This document shows, in pieces, positions 7,957 to 15,615 of a stretch of DNA of 26,941 bases (the first letter of the stretch is position 1; each line of letters begins with the position of its first letter). Both the position numbers and the translations under genes were made by a program. Origin of the DNA: CAZZEX01 sp964653285 (lineage in GTDB: Bacteria > Chloroflexota > Anaerolineae > B4-G1); the NCBI GenBank assembly GCA_964653285.1, contig CAZZEX010000064.1, positions 1-26,941 of the forward strand. Direction: 5' to 3'. The notes under the pieces were generated by a model. That model was given only the letters and a program-made list of their open reading frames with translations. It was not told the origin of the DNA and made no database searches.

Positions 7957-9101
7957 GTGTTGCTTGATCCCTACGCGCGGGCGGTCGCGGTCGGCGCGAA
8001 CTACGCCCGCGAAGCGGTTGCTCGCCCCGGCGACAACTGTGCCCACGCGATGAAGGGTATGGTGGTGTACCCCAGCGCCTACGACAAAGCCCTTTTTGCT
8101 CCCGCTGGATTGCCAAATCCAGTGGCTAGGGCCTGGATCTGGCGATCCAGGCCGAGCGAATGGGATAAATGCGATTGCCCTAAGAAGATCCCCTACCTGC
8201 AGTCGCTGGAGGTCACGGCAGTGGAACTGCTGCCGGTGCAGCAGTTCGACGAGCAGGACGCGCCACCCGGGCTCACCAACTACTGGGGCTACAGCCCGGT
8301 CGCCTTTTTCGCGCCGCATCAGGGCTACTGCTCCTGCTCCGACCCGCTGGGGCCAGTGAACGAGTTCCGCGACATGGTCAAGGCCCTCCACCGGGCGGGG
8401 ATCGAGGTGATTCTGGACGTGGTCTTCAACCACACCGCCGAGAGGGATCACACCGGGCCGGTGCTGTCATTCCGGGGGCTGGAGAACCGGGCCTACTACA
8501 TCCTGGAGGCGAACCGGGCTTCCTACGCCAACTACAGCGGCTGCGGGAACACTGTCAATGCCAACCACTCCATCGCAGGGAGCCCCGATCTCTACCGGCA
8601 GCCGGACCGCGAGCCAAACCGCAGCACCAACTTCGTCACCTGCCACGATGGCTTCACGCTGAACGACCTGGTCTCGTACAACGAGAAGCACAACGAGGCC
8701 AATGCGAAGACAACCACGCCGGGACGGATGCCAACTTCAGTTGGAACTGCGACGTGGAGGGGCCGACCGATGATCTGGCGGTGGAGGCGCTGCGGCTGCG
8801 GCAGATCAGGAACTACCTGACGATCCTGTTGGTCTCGCAGGGGACACCGACGTTGCTGATGGGCGACGAAGTGCGGCGGACGCAACGAGGGAACAACAAC
8901 ACCTACTGCCAGGACAATGAGGCCAGTTGGTTTGACTGGAGCGGGCCGGAGCGGCACGCGGGCCTGCTGCGCTTCGTGCGGGGGCTGATTCACTTCACGC
9001 CGGCACGGGAGATCTTCCGGGAGGAACGGTTCTGGACCGCCACGGAAGGGAGCGAGGCATCGCACATCACCTGGCACGGGGTTGAGTTAGCGGCTTGGTA
9101 A
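7957..9101 (+). pseudogene. glgX: Decayed glycogen-debranching enzyme (GlgX-type, GH13)
   Basis: Several blocks match GlgX/isoamylase-type debranching enzymes: VLLDPYARAVAVG, then VELLPVQQFDEQ with YWGYSPVAFFAP, then EVILDVVFNHTAE, then STNFVTCHDGFTLNDLVSYNEKHNEAN, then in another frame (from about 8754) LRLRQIRNYLTILLVSQGTP with LLMGDE and NTYCQDNE.SWFDW. The N-terminal carbohydrate-binding domain is missing. A block after MVVYPSAYD is replaced by palindromic sequence. The stretch between NANHSI and GSPDLYR is deleted (about 100 residues in normal enzymes), which removes the catalytic Asp and Glu. A frameshift occurs near 8710-8750, and the C-terminus ends abruptly at TWHGVELAAW. The enzyme cannot be active. 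Intact members hydrolyse alpha-1,6 branches of glycogen. The upstream simple repeat marks the broken left edge. Confidence 0.85.
8095..8190. repeat. Double-hairpin palindromic insertion in the glgX remnant
   Basis: Two perfect hairpins stand side by side: CTGGATT-gcca-AATCCAG (8105-8122) and GCCTGGATC-tggc-GATCCAGGC (8131-8152). They interrupt homology to glgX between PSAYD and KIPYLQSLEV, where intact enzymes have about 50 other residues. The exact edges are uncertain. I infer a small palindromic mobile element inserted, or retained, at a deletion joint. Confidence 0.55.
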
Positions 9102-9110
9102 GGAGTGATC

Positions 9111-10487
9111 ATGGGGAAACGGTTGGTGGTCGTCGGCGGAGTGGCGGCGGGGATGAGCGCTGCCGCCAAGGCGAAACGCGTGAACCGCGAAATGGAGGTC
9201 GTGGTCTACGAGAAAAGCCCGTATATCTCTTATGCAGCCTGTGGAATGCCCTACTTTATCGCGGGGGAGGTCACTGACTATCGCAGCCTCATCGTGCGCA
9301 CCCCGGGGCAGATGGCGAAACAGGGTGTGGAGGTGCACGTCCGCCACGAGGTGACGGCCATTGATCCCGACGCGCGGGCGGTGGCCGTGCGCGACCTGGA
9401 GGGAGGGCGCGAGTTCACGCAGAGATACGACAGACTGGTCATCGCCACCGGCGCGCGCCCGGTTCGGCCTCCCCTGCCTGGCCTCGACCTGGAGGGAGTT
9501 TTTGTGCTGCGCTCGCTGGAGGAGGGGCAGGCCCTCCGGCGCTTCCTCTGCGGGCACGGCGGGCACGGGGAGCACGGGCCGCGGCAGGCCCTCGTCCTCG
9601 GAGGCGGCTACGTCGGCGTGGAGATGGTAGAGACCTTCCGGCGGCTGGGGCTAGAGGTCAAGATGGTGATCCGCTCCGGCAAGGTGATGCGTACCACGCT
9701 CGACGATGACATGCGGGAGTTGGTAGAAGCAGAACTTGCGCGCCAGGGGGCGGAGGTGGTGATGGGCAAGCCCGTCGCCTTCGAGGGCCGCCGCCGGGTG
9801 GAGGCAGTGGTCGTTGAGGGCGAGAGCGAAAACGAGAACGGGCGCTATCTGTGTGACGTGGCGCTGTTGGGAGTTGGCGTGCAGCCTGAGGTGGCGCTGG
9901 CGCGGGCGGCCGGGGTGACCCTGGGTGCGACAGGGGCCATCGCCACCGACAGCCACATGCGCACCAACCTGCCCGACGTATACGCGGCCGGCGACTGCGC
10001 CGAGGTGTTCTACCTGGTTACCGGTAAGCCAGCCTACATCCCGTTGGGCAGCACGGCCAACAAACAGGGGCGCGTGGCAGGGACCAACGCTGCCGGGGGT
10101 GAGGCGACCTTTGGCGGGGTGATGGGCACGATGGTGGTGCGGGCATTCGACCTGGCGGTGGCCCGCACCGGGCTCACGGCGGCTCAGGCCCGGGCATTGG
10201 GATATACCGTGCGAGCACCGATGATCAAGGCAATGGACAGTTCGCACTATTTCCCAGGCGCAGCGCCCATCCACGTCAAACTGGTGGTGGATAAGGAGAC
10301 CGGCCGGCTGCTGGGAGGGCAGATCACGGGGCGACGCGGCGTGGCCAAGCGCATAGATGTGCTGGCGACGGCGCTTCATCATCGGCTCACCGTGGCCGAC
10401 TTGCAACGGCTGGATTTGAGCTACTCCCCGCCTTTTGCACCGGTGTGGGATCCTATCCTGGTGGCGGCCAACGTAGCGGCGAGATAA
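9111..10487 (+). CDS. CoA-disulfide reductase / NADH oxidase-type flavoprotein
   Basis: The product has about 458 residues, typical of the family. The N-terminal FAD-binding motif is VVVGGVAAGMSAAAKAKR. The redox-active Cys44 lies in SYAACGMPYF, the hallmark of CoA-disulfide reductases and related single-Cys NADH oxidases. The second nucleotide motif is LVLGGGYVGVEMVE, and the second FAD motif is VYAAGDCAEV. A C-terminal dimerisation domain follows (VVRAFDLAVARTGLT). No rhodanese domain is attached. I chose ATG 9111 over GTG 9105 because AAGGAG at 9100-9105 sits 5 bases before it and covers the GTG. The role is cytosolic thiol/disulfide balance or NAD(P)H oxidation; the exact substrate cannot be read from sequence. 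A Gly-His-rich insert, CGHGGHGEHG, comes from a local GGGCACG repeat and sits in the loop before the second nucleotide motif. Confidence 0.88.
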   Translation: MGKRLVVVGGVAAGMSAAAKAKRVNREMEVVVYEKSPYISYAACGMPYFIAGEVTDYRSLIVRTPGQMAKQGVEVHVRHEVTAIDPDARAVAVRDLEGGREFTQRYDRLVIATGARPVRPPLPGLDLEGVFVLRSLEEGQALRRFLCGHGGHGEHGPRQALVLGGGYVGVEMVETFRRLGLEVKMVIRSGKVMRTTLDDDMRELVEAELARQGAEVVMGKPVAFEGRRRVEAVVVEGESENENGRYLCDVALLGVGVQPEVALARAAGVTLGATGAIATDSHMRTNLPDVYAAGDCAEVFYLVTGKPAYIPLGSTANKQGRVAGTNAAGGEATFGGVMGTMVVRAFDLAVARTGLTAAQARALGYTVRAPMIKAMDSSHYFPGAAPIHVKLVVDKETGRLLGGQITGRRGVAKRIDVLATALHHRLTVADLQRLDLSYSPPFAPVWDPILVAANVAAR

Positions 10488-10580
10488 CCAGGCGGCGGCG
10501 CCGAGGGCGGATGATGACCTCGGATTTGCAAACGCCCATCGTGCGCTGCGGCGGCTCAAGCGGGAAATCAACCTCCTGCG

Positions 10581-12128
10581 GTGGACCCTGACTTCCACGT
10601 GTCGCAATTACTGGGTATTGATCTCGGTACCTCCTCCGTCAAGGTCTTACTGGTGGCGGAGACAGGCCAGATTTTAGGCTGGGGCAGCGCCGGAATCCCC
10701 ATCCATCGTCCGCAACCAGATCAGGCTGAACAGCATCCCGACGATTGGTGGCAGGCCGCCGTCACGGCGGTGCGCCAGGCGCTGGCCTCCGTTCAAGACA
10801 CGCCACTCTCGATCTCAGCCATTGGCCTCTCCGGGCAAATGCACGGCACGGTTCTGTTGGGCGAAGCGGGCCAACTGCTGGCCCCGGCCGTCATCTGGCC
10901 CGACCAGCGCAGCCGACGCCAGGTGCAGGAGATCACCGACCTGATCGGGGCCGGGCATCTGATCGAATTGACCGGCAGCCCGGTCGCCACCGGCTTTCAA
11001 GCCGCCACCGTGCGCTGGATGCAGCAGGAGCGGCCCGACCTGTGGCGGCAGACGCATTCAATCCTGTTGCCCAAAGATTATCTGCGCTACCGTCTGACTG
11101 GAGATTATCATACCGACCCCAGTGATGGCTCTGGCGCGTTGCTCTTGGACGTGCGGCGCCGTGACTGGTCGCCGGAGATATTGGCGGCGCTGGAAATAGA
11201 CGCGGCCCAACTGCCTCCCGTGCAACCTTCGGCTGCCGTGGCCGGTCAACTCAGCCGGCAAGCCGCCGAGGTCCTGGGGCTACCGGCCGGAATTCCCGTC
11301 GTGACCGGGGCCGCCGATACGGCTTGCAGCGCGGTTGGCGCTGGCATCGTCAATGCCCAAACACTTCTCCTGACCATCAGCACCGGCGGGCAGATCGTAT
11401 TGCCGGCACCCGAGGTGCGAGTAGATCGGGCTGGCCGGATCCATACCTTCTGTGGCGCGTTGACGCCGGGACCAAACCAGGCCGGCTGGTACCAGATGGC
11501 CGCCATTCTCTCCGCCGGGATGGCCCTGCGCTGGTTGCGGGATCAGGTATTGTGCATGACGGGTATATCGGGCGAAGCGGCCTACGCTCAGATGACCGCC
11601 TGGGCAGAAACAGTGCCGCCCGGCGCGGACGGGTTGCTCTTCCTGCCCTATCTGGTGGGCGAGCGCACGCCGCACATGGACCCCCAGGCTCGGGGCCTCC
11701 TTTTGGGGCTTACGGCCAGCCATGGCCGGGCGGAACTGGTGCGCGCAGTTCTGGAGGGCGTTGCCCTGGCTTGCTACGATGCTTATCAGGTACTGGCGGA
11801 ATTGGGAGCGCGGCCTGCGCGCGTGATCATGGCCGGTGGCGGGGCACGCAGCCCACTCTGGCGACAAATCGTGGCCGACGTGTTCGGTCTGCCTGTGCAG
11901 CGGCTAAGAGTAGGTGAACAGTCCGCATTGGGCGCGCTCTTGCTGGCTGGGGGAGGTATCGGCCTCTTCGATCCTGGCTCCACCGCCCAAACCTGGGCTG
12001 CGTATGGCCCGCCAGTTGAGCCACACGGTCAACGTCACGCCTTTTACCAGGCCCTGCTCACCCTGTTCCGCAGCGCTTACCAGAAACACCGTGAGGATTT
12101 TCGTCAGTTACAGAATTTGCGCCTGTAA
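10581..12128 (+). CDS. xylB: Xylulokinase (FGGY family)
   Basis: The product has 515 residues at most, near the usual ~490-500. The phosphate-binding GIDLGTSSVK lies near the N-terminus. AIGLSGQMHGTV is the sugar-binding signature of xylulokinases, and VVTGAADTACSAVGAG and MAGGGARSPLWRQIVADVFGLPV are the FGGY C-terminal signatures. It phosphorylates D-xylulose to xylulose 5-phosphate in pentose use. The start is uncertain: GTG at 10581 gives an eight-residue leader longer than the GTG at 10599, and neither has a good ribosome site. No xylose isomerase or transporter is next to it in this window. It is convergent with the PAP2-like gene. Confidence 0.9.
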   Translation: MDPDFHVSQLLGIDLGTSSVKVLLVAETGQILGWGSAGIPIHRPQPDQAEQHPDDWWQAAVTAVRQALASVQDTPLSISAIGLSGQMHGTVLLGEAGQLLAPAVIWPDQRSRRQVQEITDLIGAGHLIELTGSPVATGFQAATVRWMQQERPDLWRQTHSILLPKDYLRYRLTGDYHTDPSDGSGALLLDVRRRDWSPEILAALEIDAAQLPPVQPSAAVAGQLSRQAAEVLGLPAGIPVVTGAADTACSAVGAGIVNAQTLLLTISTGGQIVLPAPEVRVDRAGRIHTFCGALTPGPNQAGWYQMAAILSAGMALRWLRDQVLCMTGISGEAAYAQMTAWAETVPPGADGLLFLPYLVGERTPHMDPQARGLLLGLTASHGRAELVRAVLEGVALACYDAYQVLAELGARPARVIMAGGGARSPLWRQIVADVFGLPVQRLRVGEQSALGALLLAGGGIGLFDPGSTAQTWAAYGPPVEPHGQRHAFYQALLTLFRSAYQKHREDFRQLQNLRL

Positions 12129-12158
12129 TGGGAGCGAGTGACGATACCAAGGCCGCCC

Positions 12159-12851
12159 TCAACACATCAGCGAAAGCGCGGCCAGGAAGATGGTAAGGCC
12201 AAGCACCGCGCCGGCGATAGTCTGGGCCACGGTGTGGCGGCGCAGCCGCACGCGCGACCAGGCGATGATGGGCACGCCGATCAGCAACGGCAGCATCGTC
12301 CCGGCCAGAGACCAGACCAGCATTGCGACCCCGGCCGCGGCCGCGCTGTGCATGCTAATCTTCCACCGTAGAGTGACACCGAAGATTATCGCCATTTGCA
12401 ACCACAATCCACCTGTCACGACGACCATCTGCAGAGGCGCACCGCCGAGCGCCAGCACGAGCCATGCCAGCCCAGCGCAGGCAATGGTGAAGATCAATGG
12501 TCTCGTCCGTTGCTCGCGAAGCTGCACGTCCAGGTCGGTAATCCGTCCCCGGCGCACCAGCCAGACCAGGTAGAGTAGCGGGGTCAAAATGGCCAGAAAC
12601 ACGTAAACCCCTGCCCACGTCCAGGCGCGCGGGCTCGAGAGCGTCGAGGCGATCAGAGCCATTACGGCGGCACCAAGCACGGGTGGGCTGCCGACTTGTG
12701 AGATCGCATAAGCCAGGAGCCCATCCCAGGCCTTGGGAATCGTGGCGTCAACGACCACCGGGGTGGCAGGTTGACATTCATCTTCCCGGAGAAGGTGTGA
12801 GCAAGCCTCTGGGATGGCTACGTCTGTGCGTGTCTTTTCCTGTACTGCCAT
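12159..12851 (-). CDS. PAP2-like phosphatase, polytopic membrane protein
   Basis: From the ATG at 12851 the product has about 230 residues with five or six hydrophobic segments in the second half. The motifs KISMHSAAAAGVA and SRVRLRRHTVAQTIAGAVLG correspond to the second and third motifs of the PAP2 (type 2 phosphatidic acid phosphatase) superfamily, with their conserved His and Arg-His residues. RTRPL could be the remains of the first motif. Such enzymes dephosphorylate lipid phosphates such as undecaprenyl or phosphatidyl phosphates at the membrane. A longer frame begins at 12938, but an extended -10 box at 12914-12922 on this strand lies inside that extension, so 12851 is preferred. The N-terminal 50 residues are hydrophilic and unassigned. 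Confidence 0.65.
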   Translation of the reverse strand: MAVQEKTRTDVAIPEACSHLLREDECQPATPVVVDATIPKAWDGLLAYAISQVGSPPVLGAAVMALIASTLSSPRAWTWAGVYVFLAILTPLLYLVWLVRRGRITDLDVQLREQRTRPLIFTIACAGLAWLVLALGGAPLQMVVVTGGLWLQMAIIFGVTLRWKISMHSAAAAGVAMLVWSLAGTMLPLLIGVPIIAWSRVRLRRHTVAQTIAGAVLGLTIFLAALSLMC

Positions 12852-12913
12852 AAGATCAGAAACCTCATCCAGGTCCGTGAGTGACCCTATTTGCTTTTCT
12901 GTTCCTCGCGAAT

Positions 12914-12922
12914 AGTATACCA
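12914..12922 (-). promoter_or_regulatory. Extended -10 box for the PAP2-like gene
   Basis: Reading the minus strand, TGGTATACT is a good extended -10 (TGnTATACT). No convincing -35 hexamer lies 17 bases upstream. A transcript starting just after it would have a leader of roughly 55 bases to the ATG at 12851. Confidence 0.4.
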
Positions 12923-13023
12923 CGAATCTGCCAATCATCGGTTAACGGCACGTTACGATACCGTCACAGTTTGGCTAACGCCAGACGGTCAAGCCCTTCG
13001 ACCCAATTTATATGGGTGTGTTT

Positions 13024-13130
13024 CATTTCGGTTGGACGTCCGGCTTCAGCCGGAAAATCCCCGCTGAAGCGGGGCGTCCGCCCCTTCCCTCCAACCCATT
13101 TGAAATGCTCCCGGTCCCCGTCACGGGGAC
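13024..13130. repeat. Nested palindromic repeat cluster in the 12939-13284 spacer
   Basis: The spacer between the PAP2-like gene and the tRNA promoter has no supported gene. It holds nested hairpins: CCGGCTTCAGCCGG (13040-13053), CCCCGCT-ga-AGCGGGG (13059-13074) and GTCCCCG-tca-CGGGGAC (13114-13130). The first two are enclosed by an outer inverted pair, CATTTC...GGTTGGA against TCCAACC...GAAATG (13024 to 13107). I infer a palindromic dispersed element; it may be transcribed as structured RNA, but nothing shows a function. Confidence 0.5.
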
Positions 13131-13284
13131 GCCCCATGCAGCGAATAATCGCCTGAAGTGCAATGTTCTCGCTTACGACGCCCTCGGGGATGAGGGCCGA
13201 GAGCCTCAGGACACCCAACCGAGGACTGCCGTGCCCCCTTAACAACACTTAACAGGGGGACTATCAGGCTATCAGCAGGTAACC

Positions 13285-13313
13285 TTGACGGGAAGGGCTA
13301 AAGGCGGTATACT
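13285..13313 (+). promoter_or_regulatory. Near-consensus sigma-70 promoter of the tRNA cluster
   Basis: TTGACG (13285-13290) and TATACT (13308-13313) are separated by exactly 17 bases. The first tRNA begins 10 bases after the -10 box. A GC-rich discriminator-like stretch follows. This is a strong promoter by inspection and fits a stable-RNA operon. Confidence 0.85.
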
Positions 13314-13322
13314 TATAGCAGA

Positions 13323-13396
13323 CGGGGCGTAGCGCAGACGGCTAGCGCGCTGCGTTTGGGACGCAGAGGTCGCCGGTTCAAGTCCGGCCGCCCCGA
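13323..13396 (+). tRNA. tRNA-Pro (TGG anticodon)
   Basis: The acceptor CGGGGCG pairs perfectly with CGCCCCG, followed by discriminator A. The anticodon stem CTGCG/CGCAG encloses the loop TTTGGGA, so the anticodon is TGG. The C1-G72 pair is typical of bacterial tRNA-Pro. The T arm carries GGTTCAAGTCC. CCA is not encoded. Confidence 0.95.
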
Positions 13397-13398
13397 CT

Positions 13399-13469
13399 GC
13401 GGGCGTTGCAAAATGGTATTGCCGCAGCCTTCCAAGCTGCTGTTACGGGTTCGATCCCCGTCGCCCGCT
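13399..13469 (+). tRNA. tRNA-Gly (TCC anticodon)
   Basis: The acceptor GCGGGCG pairs with CGCCCGC, discriminator T. The anticodon stem GCAGC/GCTGC encloses CTTCCAA, giving anticodon TCC. The T arm is GGGTTCGATCCCC. It begins two bases after tRNA-Pro, so the two are processed from one transcript. CCA is not encoded. Confidence 0.95.
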
Positions 13470-13513
13470 CTGTCCGCTCCTTATATCCGTTCCTTTCCAA
13501 ATCCGTTGTTGTT

Positions 13514-13586
13514 GGGCCCATAGCTCAGCGGTTAGAGCAGCCGGCTCATAACCGGTCGGTCCCAGGTTCGAATCCTGGTGGGCCCA
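13514..13586 (+). tRNA. tRNA with CAT anticodon (elongator Met or Ile2)
   Basis: The acceptor GGGCCCA pairs fully with TGGGCCC, discriminator A, which excludes initiator tRNA (that needs an unpaired position 1-72). The anticodon stem GCCGG/CCGGT encloses CTCATAA, anticodon CAT. CTCATAA and the D arm AGCTCAGCGGTTAGAGCAG resemble both elongator tRNA-Met and the Ile2 tRNA that is modified by TilS to read ATA. I cannot decide between them from sequence by eye. Confidence 0.92.
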
Positions 13587-13599
13587 CTTGTTTCTTCTC

Positions 13600-13671
13600 T
13601 GGGGCGTAGCCAAGTGGTAAGGCACGGGACTTTGAATCCCGGTATCGTAGGTTCGAATCCTACCGCCCCAG
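13600..13671 (+). tRNA. tRNA-Gln (TTG anticodon)
   Basis: The acceptor TGGGGCG pairs with CGCCCCA, discriminator G, a combination typical of bacterial tRNA-Gln. The anticodon stem CGGGA/TCCCG encloses CTTTGAA, anticodon TTG. The D arm AGCCAAGTGGTAAGGCA is also characteristic of tRNA-Gln. The encoded 3' end runs GCCT, so CCA is not encoded. Confidence 0.95.
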
Positions 13672-13788
13672 CCTGAGTTGTTGGACCCTCACGTCAGATA
13701 ACTGAGTGGGGTGTGACTTGGTGGCTGTGGTATGCTCCTCTTAGGATCGGTACCACGGCCATTTTTGGTATTAAGGAGGAGACAGGAC

Positions 13789-15204
13789 GTGAAGTTAGCA
13801 GCCGTGGTTCTGGCAGCAGGCCAGGGAACCCGTATGAAGTCCAACTTGCCGAAAGTGCTGCATCCGCTGTCCGGGCGGCCGTTGGTCACCTATGCTGTGG
13901 AGGCAGCGCGGGCACTGACAGACGCCGAGCCGGTGCTGGTGGTGGGACGCGGGGCCGAGGCGGTGCGAGAAACAGTGGGCGCCAGCGTCATCTTCGTCGA
14001 ACAGGCTGAGCAACGGGGCACAGGCCACGCCGTGCTCCAGGCGCGGGAGGTGCTCCAGGGCCAGACCGACCTGGTGCTGGTCACTTACGCCGATATGCCG
14101 CTCCTCACCGTGGAGACACTGAGCCGGCTGGTGGAACGGCAACAGGAAAACTCCGGCCCGATGACAATTCTGACGCTGGTGAGCGACGACCCTCGTGGGT
14201 TCGGGCGCGTGATCCGGGACAGAAGCGACGCAGTGATCCAGGTGGTCGAGGAGGCGGTAGCCACGCCGGAGCAGTTGGCGATCCGAGAACTCAATGCCGG
14301 CGTGTATTGCTTCGACGCGGATTGGCTATGGACCCACGTGGACCGTATCCCTCTCAGCCTCCCCAAACGGGAGTACTACCTGCCTGACCTGATCGGGATG
14401 GCGGTCGCCGAGAGGCTGCGGGTCGAAGCCGTGGTCGCTGAAGACGCAGCGGAGGCTATGGGCATCAACACGCGGGTACACCTGGCCGAGGCGGAGAGCG
14501 TGCTGCGTCGCCGCACCAACGAGCGCTGGATGCTGGCCGGCGTAACGCTTGTGGACCCGGCAACGACTTACATCGAACCTGACGTGACCATTGGGCAGGA
14601 CACGACCGTATGGCCCAACACACACCTGTGCGGGCAAACGACGATCGGTGAGCACTGCCACATCGGTCCCAACACCATCATCGTGGACTGCCAGATCGGC
14701 AACCGCTGCCGGGTGCTGGCCTCGGTGTTGGAGCAGGCAGTGATGGAGGGTGGCTCCGACATCGGCCCGTTTGGTCACCTGCGGAAGGGAGCGCGGCTGT
14801 GTGAGGGCGCACACATGGGAAACTTTGGCGAATTGAAAAACGCGACGCTCGGCCCTGGGGCGAAAATGGGCCACTTCAGTTACCTGGGCGACGCGGAAGT
14901 CGGGGCCGAGGCGAACATCGGTGCAGGGACTATCACCTGCAACTACGATGGCGTGCGCAAGCACAAGACGGTGATCGAGGAAGGCGCGTTCATCGGCTCC
15001 GACACGATGCTGGTCGCACCGGTGCGGGTGGGCAAAGGAGCCAAAACGGGGGCCGGGGCAGTAGTGACCCACGACATACCCGATGGCGCGGTGGCCTACG
15101 GAGTGCCAGCGCGGGTGCGGGGAGACTCGGGGACAAGGGGACAGGGGAACAAGGGGACAGGGGAACGAGGGGACAAGGGGACAAGGGGACAGAGAGATAG
15201 GTAG
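13789..15204 (+). CDS. glmU: Bifunctional GlmU: GlcNAc-1-P uridylyltransferase / GlcN-1-P acetyltransferase
   Basis: The start is GTG 13789, with AAGGAGGA at 13773-13780 eight bases upstream; the product then begins VKLAAVVLAAGQGTRMKS, the nucleotidyltransferase signature. VTYADMPLL (metal-binding Asp), NAGVYCFD and PDLIGMAV follow in the N-terminal domain (to about residue 225). The rest is a left-handed beta-helix of hexapeptide repeats with NFGELKNATLG, SYLGDAEVG and ITCNYDGVRKHKTVIEEGAFIGS, the acetyltransferase active-site region. The enzyme makes UDP-N-acetylglucosamine for peptidoglycan and glycans, a likely precursor for the polymer locus on the right. The family ends near GVPARV; the additional ~27 Gly/Lys/Arg/Asp residues come from a simple DNA repeat. 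An extended -10 (TGGTATGCT, 13728-13736) lies upstream. Confidence 0.95.
   Translation: MKLAAVVLAAGQGTRMKSNLPKVLHPLSGRPLVTYAVEAARALTDAEPVLVVGRGAEAVRETVGASVIFVEQAEQRGTGHAVLQAREVLQGQTDLVLVTYADMPLLTVETLSRLVERQQENSGPMTILTLVSDDPRGFGRVIRDRSDAVIQVVEEAVATPEQLAIRELNAGVYCFDADWLWTHVDRIPLSLPKREYYLPDLIGMAVAERLRVEAVVAEDAAEAMGINTRVHLAEAESVLRRRTNERWMLAGVTLVDPATTYIEPDVTIGQDTTVWPNTHLCGQTTIGEHCHIGPNTIIVDCQIGNRCRVLASVLEQAVMEGGSDIGPFGHLRKGARLCEGAHMGNFGELKNATLGPGAKMGHFSYLGDAEVGAEANIGAGTITCNYDGVRKHKTVIEEGAFIGSDTMLVAPVRVGKGAKTGAGAVVTHDIPDGAVAYGVPARVRGDSGTRGQGNKGTGERGDKGTRGQRDR
15121..15186 (+). repeat. GGGGACA simple tandem repeat at the end of glmU
   Basis: About eight copies of a 7-9 base unit (GGGGACAAG, GGGGAACAAG, GGGGAACGAG) encode the extra tail of GlmU, which ends GTRGQRDR. 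It is the same class of purine-rich repeat as at 7863-7927. Confidence 0.75.
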
Positions 15205-15218
15205 AGGGAGGCGATGGG

Positions 15219-15614
15219 ATGAAGGAGTGGTCGCGGGAGGGGTTGGTGGCCCAGGCAATGCAGGCACGCGAACACGCCTACGCGCCTTACTCCGGCTACG
15301 CAGTAGGGGCAGCATTGCTGGCTAAATCGGGGCGGATCTACACAGGTTGCAACGTGGAGAACGCCGTCTACCCTCTATGCACATGCGCCGAACGCGTGGC
15401 GGTGGTGAAAGCGGTCTCCGGGGGAGAGCGGGGTTTCGTGGCGCTGGCCGTTGTGACCGAGAACGGCGGCGCCCCCTGTGGCTCTTGCCGCCAGACCCTG
15501 CGGGAGTTCGGTGAGGACATCGTGGTGCTAATCGCTGACACCAGCGGAACCTACCGTGAGACGACGGTGGCCGCGTTGCTGCCCGACAGTTTCAGCGCCA
15601 CAGACTTGCACTGA
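15219..15614 (+). CDS. cdd: Cytidine deaminase
   Basis: The product has 131 residues, the normal size of the tetrameric bacterial enzyme. The zinc site is complete: GCNVENAVYPLCTCAERVAV carries the substrate-binding NxE and the catalytic C-A-E, and PCGSCRQ supplies the other two Cys ligands. It converts cytidine and deoxycytidine to uridine forms in pyrimidine salvage. AGGGAGG (15205-15211) precedes the ATG. It starts 15 bases after glmU, so the two are probably one transcript. An additional Cys (PLCTCAER) stands where most family members have another residue. Confidence 0.93.
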   Translation: MKEWSREGLVAQAMQAREHAYAPYSGYAVGAALLAKSGRIYTGCNVENAVYPLCTCAERVAVVKAVSGGERGFVALAVVTENGGAPCGSCRQTLREFGEDIVVLIADTSGTYRETTVAALLPDSFSATDLH

Positions 15615-15615
15615 T

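Noticed and set aside
9651..10607. Long minus-strand frame opposite the flavoprotein
   Set aside because: Antisense shadow: composition is Arg/His-rich and the plus strand is clearly a CoA-disulfide-reductase-type gene.
13024..13130. CRISPR array
   Set aside because: The hairpins are different from one another, lack regular spacing and spacers, and no cas gene is in the window.
13406..13609. Open frame across the tRNA cluster
   Set aside because: It is the translation of tRNA-Gly and the CAT-anticodon tRNA; both RNAs fold perfectly, so the frame has no coding meaning.
13323..13671. tRNA-linked integrated element
   Set aside because: No integrase gene and no duplicated tRNA 3' end are visible on either side.
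14326..15315. Long minus-strand frame opposite glmU
   Set aside because: Shadow of the hexapeptide-repeat coding sequence and of the simple repeat; no recognisable protein.
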